Shown: positions 23,740 to 32,373, counted from the first letter of the stretch. The stretch: DNA of 42,683 bases from Candidatus Mediterraneibacter merdigallinarum (GCA_019117305.1 DWZZ01000128.1:1-42683), one strand, 5' to 3'. Made by a program: numbers and translations. Notes: generated by a model not told the origin, from the sequence alone.

Positions 23740-25767
23740 TTACTGGCACCGGATATACCTGAACCGCCATTTTTCTCCGGGTTTCATACGGCTGTACGCA
23801 GCCCTTCTGAAGCGGATATAAAGTTTTTTCATATTCTGCCATTTTTCCTTCTCGCGTTCCTGAAGATAAAACATATTTTCCATCACGCACCGGTACATCC
23901 AGGCCCATTCCTCACTGCCCAGTTCCGGATACATTTTCCCCAGCCTCTCCGCCATATTCTCCGCCAGAGGTTCTTTTACTTCCATTCCCTGGAATTCCGC
24001 TGTTTTTATAATCTCCCGGTACATCTCACGAATTCCCCGGCCTCTGTCTTTTCCGAAGAGCCGGCGCTTTCTCCCGGCTGACCGGACTGCCGCCTGACCA
24101 AAAAAGACAAAAAAGCCCAGAATGACAACACCTGCTGCCGCCGCAGTCCATACCGGCAGACTGCGGAGCCATGTATTCGCCCCTTCCGGTTCATTCCGGA
24201 CAGTTCCCTCTCTCACAGAATCCGACGCAGGCGGCTGAATGTCTGCTCCTTCCGGCGCAGGCGGCGTATGCTCCATATCCATCCATTCTCCTGTCTGTTC
24301 CTCATACACCTGACACCAAGCATGGCCCATGCTTCCGGTTATCTGCGCCGAATATCCGCCGGAATTATTTCTGTGAAACGCGGATGCGGGCACAGCGTAC
24401 CCTTCTGCATACCTGGCAGTATATCCGCAGTAACGGTACATCAATGTAGCCGCTGTGGCAAAGTGGACGCAAAATCCCTTATGATTTTCCAGAAGAAAAT
24501 ACTCCACAAAATCCTCCCCTGCCGGTGGCGCCCCGGGATTGGTATTATATACTGCTCTTTCAGACAGCTCTCTGCTGATTTCCAGGCTCACTTCCCGAAA
24601 AGAATTCACATTCCAGCCCCCGCACAGCATTTCCAGCGTATCTCTGAGTTTCTCCGGATAATCTCTGTATGCCTCCGGAGACGTCAAAACAGATTTTGTC
24701 ATATCCTCCTCCGTCCATGAATTATCGGCATAGGAAACTCCCCATCTTTGCAGAACATATACGGTTCCCTCAGGCTTTTCTTCTACCTCGATAGAAGATA
24801 CCTGGCCGGACTCAGGCTGAAAATAAGCAAGACTGCCCAGATCATCCATCCCGCTGTCCTGCGTTGTAATGGAAAAATCATAGGAATCTCCGACATTCTC
24901 CTCTGCCCGATTTTCCTGCTCCACAGGAGTATTTTCTTCTTCCGTATGCCTCTCTTCTTCCGGCTGCCCTTCTCTTCCGCTTCTCTCCAGCATATCCTGC
25001 ACGCGGCCGATTACTTCTGCGCGGATCACGCTGCGGGTCTGAAGATAGTATCCGTTCTCGGCACTCCGCTGTACATCCAGAAGTTTACCGGCCTGGAATG
25101 AAATCAAAGCTATAGCCGCCGAAAACAGCACGGCAAGCGCCCCGTGTTTCCACACAAAAAACCTTTTTCCTTTTACCGCTCTTCCCGCTTCCAGACCTGC
25201 TGAAGCAAAATAAACTGCCATGCCGGCGATCAGCAGCCATGCCGGCAGAGCCGGCTGGAAATACCCGGCAGCGGCAGCAGCGAAAAAGGGTGCCGCGAGA
25301 ACAATCCCCGCCCAGCATTTTCCTCTGTCCTTTCTTTGTACCGCCAGCAGAATTTCAAGAAGCGGAACACTGGCCAGTACCGCCATGCCACTGAAGGCAG
25401 CTTTTCCCTCCGGCTGTCCGGACAGCACAGACGAAGCATTCTGCACCATCCACTCATATAACCGGAAAACCGTGTCTTTGTAAAACCATAAAATCAGCGC
25501 TGCTACTGCCAGTCCGGCTGCCGATGCCTTCCACCGGAACTTTCTGTCGCTCCATCCAAGCAGAAAAATCACGGCGCATGTGCCTCCGTACAGCCATCGA
25601 TGGTCAAAAGGCATATGAAAAACCGACAGAACAGCATTCCACCATAAAATCATAAGTATACACATAACTGTCATCTGCAGACAGAACAATGGAAATATAT
25701 CTTGATTTTTCTGCCTTTTTTCCGGTACGGCCCGGTATATTTTTATTCCCGAATGAGTGTTTTTCAT
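23740..25767 (-). CDS. Transglutaminase-like membrane protein (TgpA type)
   Basis: A 675-residue protein with about seven N-terminal membrane segments (about 24-48, 58-73, 82-96, 124-143, 150-170, 174-192, 207-227), an outer part with a transglutaminase/protease-like domain (about 400-510), one further membrane segment (about 550-575) and a cytosolic DUF4129-like tail. The catalytic Cys is in KGFCVHFATAATLMYR (C433), the His in GSMGHAWCQVYEE (H482) and the acid in GEWMDMEHTPP (D497 or E499). TgpA-type proteins occur with MoxR and DUF58 genes, as here, and are thought to act on cell-surface proteins. An acidic stretch (260-295) precedes the outer domain. The first membrane helices begin only after 23 charged residues. 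Confidence 0.9.
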   Translation of the reverse strand: MKNTHSGIKIYRAVPEKRQKNQDIFPLFCLQMTVMCILMILWWNAVLSVFHMPFDHRWLYGGTCAVIFLLGWSDRKFRWKASAAGLAVAALILWFYKDTVFRLYEWMVQNASSVLSGQPEGKAAFSGMAVLASVPLLEILLAVQRKDRGKCWAGIVLAAPFFAAAAAGYFQPALPAWLLIAGMAVYFASAGLEAGRAVKGKRFFVWKHGALAVLFSAAIALISFQAGKLLDVQRSAENGYYLQTRSVIRAEVIGRVQDMLERSGREGQPEEERHTEEENTPVEQENRAEENVGDSYDFSITTQDSGMDDLGSLAYFQPESGQVSSIEVEEKPEGTVYVLQRWGVSYADNSWTEEDMTKSVLTSPEAYRDYPEKLRDTLEMLCGGWNVNSFREVSLEISRELSERAVYNTNPGAPPAGEDFVEYFLLENHKGFCVHFATAATLMYRYCGYTARYAEGYAVPASAFHRNNSGGYSAQITGSMGHAWCQVYEEQTGEWMDMEHTPPAPEGADIQPPASDSVREGTVRNEPEGANTWLRSLPVWTAAAAGVVILGFFVFFGQAAVRSAGRKRRLFGKDRGRGIREMYREIIKTAEFQGMEVKEPLAENMAERLGKMYPELGSEEWAWMYRCVMENMFYLQEREKEKWQNMKKLYIRFRRAAYSRMKPGEKWRFRYIRCQ

Positions 25768-25798
25768 CCCTGTTCCTCTTTCTTTATATGGCTCTGTG

Positions 25799-26854
25799 TT
25801 ACAGCCTCAGAAAACCAAAAGTTTCCCCATCCTTTTTCATCTTTCCTTTTCCGTCAACCGTTATAATAGCGCTGAACTCCTGACCGCGGAATGTATCTTT
25901 ATAACAGATTTCCGCCTTTTTTTCATTCTGGCAGGGCTCAATTTCCATCAGGTTCCAGATCATTTCGCAGGCGCTCTCCTCATCAGAGATCCTCCATCGG
26001 GCAATTTTTTCATTTTTCTCCTCATACCAGGCCGCCATATGAATACATTTTTCTTCCACAAGCGTAATAGAAAGAGAAGCCACTGTCTCCAGAAGATCTG
26101 AAAATCCCGCTTCTGACTGTTCTTTCTTCCGATAGTCAATATAGATAAGCACGACACATCCCAGAGGAAAACTCCGCTCTTTTACCATCAATTCTTCTTC
26201 TCTTGCACTCAGTTTCCAGTGGATATCTTTCAGAGAATCTTTTTCCCTGTACTCTCTGACCTGATAAATCTCAGACGGATCATCTCCCCGCCGCTGCTGG
26301 GAAAATTCCTCGGCATCTGCCTGGAATTCTCTTGTTTTCCTGGTAATCTCCAGAGGCATAAGTTCGAATCCGGGCATTACCTTCACCTGAGCGTTCCTGT
26401 TCCACTTTACTTTTCTGTAAAAAATCCCCAGAAAGTCGTAAACTTTTATGCTGTCCAGACAGATCTCCATAATCCCGCAGCAACCTGCTTTGAACACACA
26501 CCACAGCGTCTCTTCACCGGCAGGGGAAAGCACACCCCTCAGCCGTCTTTTTCCCGCTTTCTTTCCTCCTCTGTTTCCGACGCGCAGAAACGCTTCATAC
26601 CGCAGACTCACTCGGGATGACATGTTTTTCACAGTAACTCCCGCTTTTACCTGTTTTTCCACCTCTCCGACAGGAGGTACTCTGTACAGATCCGGAACTG
26701 CTTTTCTGCCCACAACTCCCAGATAAACGGCAGAAAGCAGCGGATAAAGAAATATTAATACAAGTATTCCGGAAAGTACTGTGTCATCGTACATAAAAAA
26801 CAAATACCCTGTGACAAGCAGTACTGCCAGATACCCTGCTGTTCTTCCTATCAT
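25799..26854 (-). CDS. DUF58 domain protein
   Basis: A 351-residue protein with two N-terminal membrane helices (about 6-24 and 27-47), a beta-rich region and the DUF58 motif YREKDSLKDIHWKLSAREEE (near 203-222), with LMVKERSFPL just after. DUF58 proteins have a vWA-like C-terminal fold, seen here as GCVVLIYIDYRK and LLETVASLSITLV. They accompany MoxR ATPases, which are thought to remodel or activate them. The gene lies between moxR-like (4 bases upstream) and the transglutaminase gene (31 bases downstream), which is the standard order. Confidence 0.92.
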   Translation of the reverse strand: MIGRTAGYLAVLLVTGYLFFMYDDTVLSGILVLIFLYPLLSAVYLGVVGRKAVPDLYRVPPVGEVEKQVKAGVTVKNMSSRVSLRYEAFLRVGNRGGKKAGKRRLRGVLSPAGEETLWCVFKAGCCGIMEICLDSIKVYDFLGIFYRKVKWNRNAQVKVMPGFELMPLEITRKTREFQADAEEFSQQRRGDDPSEIYQVREYREKDSLKDIHWKLSAREEELMVKERSFPLGCVVLIYIDYRKKEQSEAGFSDLLETVASLSITLVEEKCIHMAAWYEEKNEKIARWRISDEESACEMIWNLMEIEPCQNEKKAEICYKDTFRGQEFSAIITVDGKGKMKKDGETFGFLRL

Positions 26855-26858
26855 TTTC

Positions 26859-27809
26859 CTACCGCCTTATTCTCAATGACGGTTTCTCTACTTCTTCCAG
26901 AATCCGCCGGACTACCTCTTCCGTTTTCACATGCCCCACCTTTGCTTTCATGCTCAGAATTATTCTGTGAGAAACCACACAGGAAAACACTTCCTCCACA
27001 TCGGCCGGAACTACATAAACTCTTCCTTTCAGATATGCACATGCTTTTGCCATGGCTGTCAGCGCTACGGTACCTCTTGGACTTAATCCCAGCTCTGTCC
27101 ATGAATTTTCCCGGGTCGCCTTTGCCAGTTCCGCAATATACCTGCAGATCCTCTCATGCACAAAAATCTCCCTGGCCTCATTCTTCATCTCCAGCAGAAC
27201 GGACGCATCAAGAATCGGCCGGATTGCGGCTGTCCGGTCTTCCTCCTGACTTCTCCGCATAATCTCCATCTCTTCCTCCACAGACGGATAGCCCATGCTG
27301 ACACAGATCATAAAACGATCCAGCTGAGATTCAGGAAGAAGCTGGGTTCCGGCAGAGCCCGCCGGATTTTCTGTGGCAATCACAATAAAAGGCTGCCCGG
27401 TCCTCCTGGTTACTCCGTCTACTGTAACCTGCTGTTCCTCCATTACTTCCAGCAGAGCTGACTGGGTCTTCGGAGATGTTCTGTTGATCTCGTCTGCCAG
27501 CAGAAGATTACACATAACCGCCCCGGGCTGATATACAAATTTCCCTGTCTCTTTCTGGTAAATATTAAATCCAGTCAGATCAGCCGGAAGTACATCCGGT
27601 GTAAACTGTACCCTCCGGGCTCTCAGCCCCATTGCTTTTGAAAAGGCAAGAGCCATTGTCGTCTTGCCGGTTCCCGGTATATCTTCGATCAGGATATGCC
27701 CCCCTGCCAGTATTGCCGTCATAATTTTCGTGAGAACATCTTTCTTTCCCACCACTGTCTTCTCCACTTCTTCGATCACAAGCTGTGCATTATATTCCAG
27801 TCCCGCCAT
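26859..27809 (-). CDS. MoxR-type AAA+ ATPase
   Basis: A 316-residue AAA+ ATPase of the MoxR family, acting in the cytosol as a chaperone-like remodeller of vWA-domain partners. Walker A is DIPGTGKTTMA, Walker B LLADEINRTSPKTQSALLE, sensor 1 FIVIATENPAGSAGTQLLPE, the Arg finger region ESQLDRFMI and sensor 2 GLSPRGTVAL. The start was moved to MAGLEYNAQLV because GGAGG lies five bases before that ATG; an ATG four codons upstream has no such site. It is the first gene of the MoxR-DUF58-transglutaminase unit. The 160-base gap upstream holds no promoter that I could assign with confidence. Confidence 0.95.
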   Translation of the reverse strand: MAGLEYNAQLVIEEVEKTVVGKKDVLTKIMTAILAGGHILIEDIPGTGKTTMALAFSKAMGLRARRVQFTPDVLPADLTGFNIYQKETGKFVYQPGAVMCNLLLADEINRTSPKTQSALLEVMEEQQVTVDGVTRRTGQPFIVIATENPAGSAGTQLLPESQLDRFMICVSMGYPSVEEEMEIMRRSQEEDRTAAIRPILDASVLLEMKNEAREIFVHERICRYIAELAKATRENSWTELGLSPRGTVALTAMAKACAYLKGRVYVVPADVEEVFSCVVSHRIILSMKAKVGHVKTEEVVRRILEEVEKPSLRIRR

Positions 27810-27968
27810 ATCTTCCTCCATTATTTCCGCATTACAGCAAACATACCAAATCTCAGTTTTTTCTCTGCAACTGTTTGCTTTTTTATCTTTCGATCTGCCT
27901 GAACCGTTCTGTTTTTTTCTCCCGGGGTGAAATCAAGCCGCCCGGATCCCCGTCCATCGATATGAAAT

Positions 27969-28319
27969 TCAGCCCAGAAGCTCCTCCCACTCCTTTTCTC
28001 TGAACCCCGTCAGCACAGCAGTATCTGTCACAAGAACCGGCCTTTTAACCAGCATTCCGTCCTGGGCCAGAAGATGAATCTGTTCCTCTTCAGTCATTTG
28101 AGGCAGCCTGTCCTTAAGCTTCATACTTTTATAAAGATTTCCACTCGTATTAAAAAACTTCTTAAGGGGAAGACCGCTTCTCTCCCACCATTCTTTCAGT
28201 TCTGCGGCATTTGGGTTCTCCGTTTTGATATCCCTCATTAAATATTCGATTCCTTTTTCATCAAGCCATTTTTTTGCTTTCATACATGTACTGCATTTCG
28301 GATAACATACAAACAACAT
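27969..28319 (-). CDS. ArsC/Spx family protein
   Basis: A 116-residue thioredoxin-fold protein of the ArsC/Spx/YffB group. It has CYPKCSTCMKAKKWLDEKGI at the N-terminus, with a CxxC pair (Cys9 and Cys12), EYLMRDIKTENP, and the cis-Pro segment KRPVLVTD near the C-terminus. Length fits both the glutaredoxin-linked arsenate reductase relatives and Spx; the group carrying CxxC with KRPVLV is usually annotated as arsenate reductase family without proof of arsenate activity. No ars genes are adjacent. The ribosome site is AGGAGAGGG. It is divergent from the cytidylate-kinase-like gene. Confidence 0.9.
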   Translation of the reverse strand: MLFVCYPKCSTCMKAKKWLDEKGIEYLMRDIKTENPNAAELKEWWERSGLPLKKFFNTSGNLYKSMKLKDRLPQMTEEEQIHLLAQDGMLVKRPVLVTDTAVLTGFREKEWEELLG

Positions 28320-28360
28320 TTCATCCCTCTCCTTTTTGCTATGATCTGCTTTTATAATTC

Positions 28361-28388
28361 ATTTTATCAGAAAGATAAACAGAAGCAA
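28361..28388 (-). promoter_or_regulatory. Possible promoter of the ArsC-like gene
   Basis: On the minus strand TTGCTT (28383-28388) and TAAAAT (28361-28366) are 16 bases apart, about 45 bases before the start codon. Its -35 box overlaps that of the divergent promoter. Confidence 0.4.
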
Positions 28389-28415
28389 GACAAAACAGAA
28401 AAGAAGTGCTATAAT
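28387..28415 (+). promoter_or_regulatory. Possible promoter of the cytidylate-kinase-like gene
   Basis: AAGACA (28387-28392) and TATAAT (28410-28415) are 17 bases apart, about 40 bases before the start codon. The -10 box is perfect and the -35 box weak. Confidence 0.5.
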
Positions 28416-28456
28416 AGGAAACAGCCTACATTTTTGTCTACAAAGGAGGAGTTCTT

Positions 28457-28942
28457 ATGAAATTAGTAATCACCATGAGCCGTCGTTTCGGAACGGGGGC
28501 AAGCATTATTGCAAAAGAGCTTTCTGAAAGGCTTGACATCCCTGTTTATGATAAGGCATACATTGAAGAGCAGATCCATGACCACATGTATGAAAGTGAG
28601 GCTGAGGCAATCCGCAAGCTGGCTGAAAAGCCCTGCATTATTCTGGGCCGGTGCGCATCTGACATTCTGAAAGACCGGATGAACGTGCTGAACATCTTCG
28701 TCTGCGCCGACAAAGAAGACCGCATCCACAGAATTATGGAGAAAGATAACCTCAGCTATGACGATGCAAAGGAAAAGGTGGAACGCACAGACGAAGAAAG
28801 AGCTTCTTACTATTATGAGCATACAGGAAAAACATGGGGTGATGTTAATGATTACCACATGATTATGGACACAAGCGAACTGGGAGTAGAAAACTGTGCT
28901 GATATTCTGATGCACTATTTTGAAAAACTGGAATATATCTGA
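28457..28942 (+). CDS. Cytidylate kinase-like protein
   Basis: A 161-residue protein of the cytidylate-kinase-like group (Cytidylate_kin2 in my recollection). The start KLVITMSRRFGTGASIIAKE corresponds to the family's ITISREYGSGGREIA loop, then LDIPVYDKAYIEEQIHDH. CIILGRCASDIL, FVCADKEDRIHRIMEKDNLS and DDAKEKVERTDEERASYY match the family's middle part, and WGDVNDYHMIMDTSELG its end. Family members are usually about 200 residues; this one is missing roughly 40 in the region after the first helix. Whether it phosphorylates a nucleotide is not known. The ribosome site AAAGGAGGAG is excellent, and a strong terminator follows. Confidence 0.87.
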   Translation: MKLVITMSRRFGTGASIIAKELSERLDIPVYDKAYIEEQIHDHMYESEAEAIRKLAEKPCIILGRCASDILKDRMNVLNIFVCADKEDRIHRIMEKDNLSYDDAKEKVERTDEERASYYYEHTGKTWGDVNDYHMIMDTSELGVENCADILMHYFEKLEYI

Positions 28943-28986
28943 CAACGGAAAATACGACTCTTTTTATCCCGGAGGATATGAAAACA

Positions 28987-29036
28987 AGGGTGAGGAAAAT
29001 CTGTTTTTCCGAACAGATTTTCCTCACCCTTTTCTT
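28987..29036 (+). terminator. Strong terminator between convergent genes
   Basis: A perfect 18-bp stem (GGGTGAGGAAAATCTGTT with AACAGATTTTCCTCACCC) around a 6-base loop is followed by TTTTCTTTCT. It terminates the cytidylate-kinase-like gene and probably also the dihydropyrimidinase gene, which ends right beside it. Confidence 0.93.
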
Positions 29037-29037
29037 T

Positions 29038-30441
29038 CTAAGGACAGACAGTCTGGCGCGCCAGAATACTTCTTGAACGTTTCAGATACCTTCCGTCTCC
29101 TTTTTTTCCGAGAAATACATTTTCTTTTACAATCACCTTTCCCCTCTGCATAACCAGATCAATATCCCCTTTTACGGTCATTCCCTCATAACAGGTATAG
29201 TCCACTGCACTGTGCATATCTTTATGGGTCAGCACCCGCTCTTTCTCCGGATCAAAGAGTACCAGATCAGCATCGCTTCCCGGAAGAAGAGTTCCTTTTT
29301 CAGGATACAGACCATACATCCGGCAAGGATTTGTACAAAGATATTTCACAAGCTGTGGAAGAGTAATCCGTTTTTTTGCTACTCCTTCCGAAAACATAAC
29401 CCGAAGCCGCTCCTCAACCCCCGGTGCCCCATTCGGACATGCGGTGAAATCATGAGCTCCGGCCTGCTTTTCAATGCTGTAATTAAAGGGACAGTGATCC
29501 GTTGCCACTACATCCAGTACATCATCAGAAAGTGCCTGCCACAGTGCTTCCTGATCGTCTTTTTTTCGAAGAGGCGGGGACATAATTGCTTTCAGTCCTT
29601 CCTGATCGTCCTGATACATGCTGTCTGTCAGCGTAAGATACTGGGTACATGTCTCCACCGCAAAGTTTTTCTGCCCGGAGGCCTTTGCCTTCATTATCTC
29701 CTGCAGTCCATCTTTGCTTGACAGGTGGACAATGTACAGCGGAGCGTCGCCTGCCATTGCTGCCAGATGAAGCATCCTGTCCACCGCTTCCGCCTCACAC
29801 CTGGCCGGACGGCTTAACGGATGATATTTCGGCTGCGTACAGCCTTCTTCTGCATATTTTTTTCGAAGATAATTGATCACACCGTCATTTTCACAGTGAA
29901 CCGCAATTACAAGTCCGTCTTTTTTTGCCTGTGTCAGCACCTGAAAAAGCTGATCATCCTTCAGCATAAAATCATAAGTCATATATACTTTAAAACTGGT
30001 GATTCCTTCCTTTTCGGCAATTTCTTTCATTTCTTTCAAAACAGACTCATCCACATGCTGAATAACCCCATGGAAGCCATAGTCAATCACCGCTTTTCCG
30101 TCCGCCAGCCTGTGGTACTCTTCCACCTGATGCCATAGGCTGCATCCTTCCGGTCCAAATGCCATGTGATCTACAATGGTAGTTGTTCCGCCGCAGACTG
30201 CTGCCACCGTTCCGTCATAAAAATCATCTACCGCTCTGTATTTACCGGCCTGCAGATCCATATGAGTATGCACATCCACTGCTCCGGGAAGCACATATTT
30301 GCCGGAAGCATCGATCTCTTCTGCCTCATCATCATCGATCTCTGCCCCGATACTTTTTATTATCTCATCTTCAATCAGAATATCTCCCTGAAAAACCTGT
30401 GATTCTGTAACAATCATCCCGTTTTTTATCAGTTTTTTCAA
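29038..30441 (-). CDS. hydA: Dihydropyrimidinase / D-hydantoinase family amidohydrolase
   Basis: A 467-residue zinc amidohydrolase that opens dihydropyrimidine or hydantoin rings. Metal ligands are visible in VDVHTHMD (HxH), the carboxylated Lys in SFKVYMTYDF, His in IAVHCEND and IVHLSS, and Asp in VVATDHCPFN. The substrate-loop motif TACPNGAPGVEERL is typical of dihydropyrimidinases and not of dihydroorotases. The start is TTG, placed by GGAGGCGG; no ATG lies at a better position. No pyrimidine transport or beta-ureidopropionase gene is adjacent, so it stands alone. The 270 bases upstream to 30711 are AT-rich; apart from the terminator at 30670-30697 I see nothing assignable there. Confidence 0.92.
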   Translation of the reverse strand: MKKLIKNGMIVTESQVFQGDILIEDEIIKSIGAEIDDDEAEEIDASGKYVLPGAVDVHTHMDLQAGKYRAVDDFYDGTVAAVCGGTTTIVDHMAFGPEGCSLWHQVEEYHRLADGKAVIDYGFHGVIQHVDESVLKEMKEIAEKEGITSFKVYMTYDFMLKDDQLFQVLTQAKKDGLVIAVHCENDGVINYLRKKYAEEGCTQPKYHPLSRPARCEAEAVDRMLHLAAMAGDAPLYIVHLSSKDGLQEIMKAKASGQKNFAVETCTQYLTLTDSMYQDDQEGLKAIMSPPLRKKDDQEALWQALSDDVLDVVATDHCPFNYSIEKQAGAHDFTACPNGAPGVEERLRVMFSEGVAKKRITLPQLVKYLCTNPCRMYGLYPEKGTLLPGSDADLVLFDPEKERVLTHKDMHSAVDYTCYEGMTVKGDIDLVMQRGKVIVKENVFLGKKGDGRYLKRSRSILARQTVCP

Positions 30442-30669
30442 ATTGCCGCCTCCTTTTCCCTCAAAAACATTTTATCCGGCACATCTGATAATACAATTGC
30501 CGAAATTTTCCCGATCTTTTATTGTAATCAACTTCGTCATTTTTACCAGTTTTTCTGTCTTGTTTTTTATACTATCACTAATTATTTACAATTACAATGC
30601 TGAATTACATAAGTACGCATGCCCCGAGGGCTGAGGATAATATGTGCTTTGTCCGCTTTCAGGCGGCAT

Positions 30670-30697
30670 AAAAATACCGGCAGAAATAATCTGCCGG
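30670..30697 (-). terminator. Terminator after the small membrane protein gene
   Basis: Read on the minus strand, CCGGCAGA pairs with TCTGCCGG around a 5-base loop and is followed by TATTTTTAT. It lies 15 bases after the stop of the gene at 30712. Confidence 0.82.
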
Positions 30698-30711
30698 CAC
30701 AAATAATCTGA

Positions 30712-31206
30712 CTAATGTATTCTTAACGCATCAATCTGACGGAAAGCTTCTTCCGGTCTGGGGCATGCTATTTTATAAGCCCTTCCTCCACTTAAAACAG
30801 TTACATACCCGGTCTTACTGTTAAAAGAAACCGATGCTATCTGACTTACGGGAATAGAGAGCGTCTCTTTTTTCAGTCCCAGGCTGACAGGCTGACATTC
30901 GATATGGTCCGGATATACTTTGAGCCAGCATCTTGCCTCCCCCGCAGCAAGGTCTGCACACAGAGCACCGATCAGGACGCAGACCAGACTGACAATTTTC
31001 AGCATATTCTGTCCTTCCTCTGTAAACATCGGACCACCGCCCAGTCTTCCTGTTGTTCCGCTGATTGTTACCTGAACCCCTTCATGTTCTGCACCGCTCA
31101 GGACAAAAAAGTAAATTGCCGCGACAATCAATATAACAGCTAATACAAGAAGCAGAATAACTCTGCTTTTGTTCCCCCCTTTTGAATCGTATACCGGTCT
31201 ATTCAT
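30712..31206 (-). CDS. Small two-helix membrane protein of unknown function
   Basis: A 164-residue protein with two membrane segments (about 15-38 and 68-88) and a cytosolic C-terminal part (95-164) whose strand pattern, LKVYPDHIECQPVS, TLSIPVSQIASVSFNS, TGYVTVLSGGRAYKIACP and a final helix EEAFRQIDALRIH, resembles a bacterial PH-like domain. I do not recognise a named family. The short outer loop between the helices is Gly/Thr-rich. It is 32 bases downstream of a zinc-ribbon lipoprotein gene, with which it probably forms a two-gene unit ending at the terminator 30670-30697. Confidence 0.75.
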   Translation of the reverse strand: MNRPVYDSKGGNKSRVILLLVLAVILIVAAIYFFVLSGAEHEGVQVTISGTTGRLGGGPMFTEEGQNMLKIVSLVCVLIGALCADLAAGEARCWLKVYPDHIECQPVSLGLKKETLSIPVSQIASVSFNSKTGYVTVLSGGRAYKIACPRPEEAFRQIDALRIH

Positions 31207-31238
31207 TTCTTCTCATTTCCTCCTGTCTCATCATCCAA

Positions 31239-31508
31239 CTATTCCTGCGTAACCGAATCATAGCAGTCATCGCAGACAAACATTTCTCCCAGAACCGCAG
31301 AATAATGCCTGGTTGCAGGATCCCCGCAGAACATGCATGTACTGCTGCACTCCTCACACACATACACCTTCTCGCCGGAAGACGACTCATATTCCACAGA
31401 CGGGCTGTTCCCACACCATGCACATGGTTCGTCCACTGTTTTGGAACATCCGGCAGAGACCCATAATACCGCCGCAATAACTGCAAGTACTTTCGCTCTT
31501 CTTTTCAT
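31239..31508 (-). CDS. Lipoprotein with duplicated CxxC zinc-ribbon-like units
   Basis: An 89-residue lipoprotein: Lys-Arg start, hydrophobic segment, lipobox VSAGC (Cys21). The mature part has eight more Cys in four CxxC pairs (29/32, 51/54, 58/61, 79/82) that form two tandem copies of one unit, CxxCGxxP followed by a strand pair and a closing VCEEC or VCDDC. Each copy resembles a zinc ribbon or LIM-like half. Such domains are usually cytosolic; here the signal places them outside the membrane. No named family is recognised. The ribosome site AAAAGGAGGAG is strong. It precedes the small PH-like membrane protein gene by 32 bases. Confidence 0.8.
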   Translation of the reverse strand: MKRRAKVLAVIAAVLWVSAGCSKTVDEPCAWCGNSPSVEYESSSGEKVYVCEECSSTCMFCGDPATRHYSAVLGEMFVCDDCYDSVTQE

Positions 31509-31527
31509 AGTTTCTCCTCCTTTTGCC

Positions 31528-31556
31528 GGGTGTAAAGGTTTTTCGCAACTTTACCC
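31528..31556 (-). promoter_or_regulatory. Stem-loop before the zinc-ribbon lipoprotein gene
   Basis: On the minus strand GGGTAAAG pairs with CTTTACACCC (one bulged base) around an 11-base loop, ending just before the ribosome site. It may affect translation; there is no T run on this strand. Confidence 0.35.
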
Positions 31557-31643
31557 TTTTTTATTATAGGGAAAATATAATAATTATGCATTATCACAAG
31601 ATAACATACATAACAATTGCATATAAAAATTTGGGCTGAAAAT

Positions 31644-31672
31644 CTGACTCTTTTTTTTCTTTGTGATATAAT
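31644..31672 (+). promoter_or_regulatory. Promoter of the YheO-like regulator gene
   Basis: CTGACT (31644-31649) and TATAAT (31667-31672) are 17 bases apart, about 50 bases before the start codon. The flanking sequence is very AT-rich. Confidence 0.6.
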
Positions 31673-31721
31673 TTAACTGTATTTCCGAAGCAATCAGAAA
31701 AACACCAGGGGGGGATGATAA

Positions 31722-32360
31722 ATGGATGATTTAAAGAATCTGCTTATCCAATTTGCCAAAGGACTGTCTGCACATTTCGGTGAAAACTGTGAAATAGTCA
31801 TTCATGATGTAACAAAAGGGCTGGAAAATACAATTATCTATATTGAAAACGGCCATGTGACCCAAAGAAAAGAAGGGGGAAGCGGCTCAAAAGTTGTCTT
31901 TGATGCATTGAATACTGATCCGGCCGATCTCCGGGATCATCTGGCGTACCTTACCAGAACAGAAGATGGAAGACTGCTGAAATCCAGTACCCTTTACATT
32001 AAACACCCGGACGGGAGCCTGGCTTATATCTTTTCTGTAAATTATGATATATCCGCCCTTTCCGCTGCCGGTGAAGTACTGCACACACTGCTTCTGACCG
32101 AAAAAGAGCAGAAACAGGAGGAAAAAACAGAAGGTCTTCCTCAGATTACACACAGTGTCAGTGAACTCCTTGATTCACTGATTGAGCAGGCTCTTGCCGA
32201 GATAGGAAAACCGGTTGCAATGATGACAAAAGAGGAAAAAATCCGGGTAGTTCATTATCTGAACAACGCAGGCGCTTTTCTGATCACTAAATCAGGAGAC
32301 AAGATAGCCTCAGTACTTGGAATATCCAAATTTACATTATACAAGTATATGGACAGTTAA
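31722..32360 (+). CDS. YheO-like PAS/helix-turn-helix transcriptional regulator
   Basis: A 212-residue regulator with an N-terminal YheO-type PAS domain: FAKGLSAHFGENCEIVIHDV (near 10-29), SSTLYIKHPDGSLAYIFSVN (near 87-106). Its C-terminal helix-turn-helix includes MTKEEKIRVVHYLNNAGAFL and SVLGISKFTLYKYMDS. The family includes E. coli YheO and DauR, sensors of small molecules; the ligand here is unknown. It is the only plus-strand gene between 29 and 43 kb. The ribosome site GGGGGG is strong. It faces the PrsA-like gene, and the terminator at 32374-32406 serves both. Confidence 0.9.
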   Translation: MDDLKNLLIQFAKGLSAHFGENCEIVIHDVTKGLENTIIYIENGHVTQRKEGGSGSKVVFDALNTDPADLRDHLAYLTRTEDGRLLKSSTLYIKHPDGSLAYIFSVNYDISALSAAGEVLHTLLLTEKEQKQEEKTEGLPQITHSVSELLDSLIEQALAEIGKPVAMMTKEEKIRVVHYLNNAGAFLITKSGDKIASVLGISKFTLYKYMDS

Positions 32361-32373
32361 AAGCGGCAAAATT

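Noticed and set aside
30442-30669. Possible small gene or riboswitch upstream of dihydropyrimidinase
   Set aside because: No frame with a ribosome site and no stable conserved-looking structure was found; the stretch is AT-rich and contains only short imperfect repeats.
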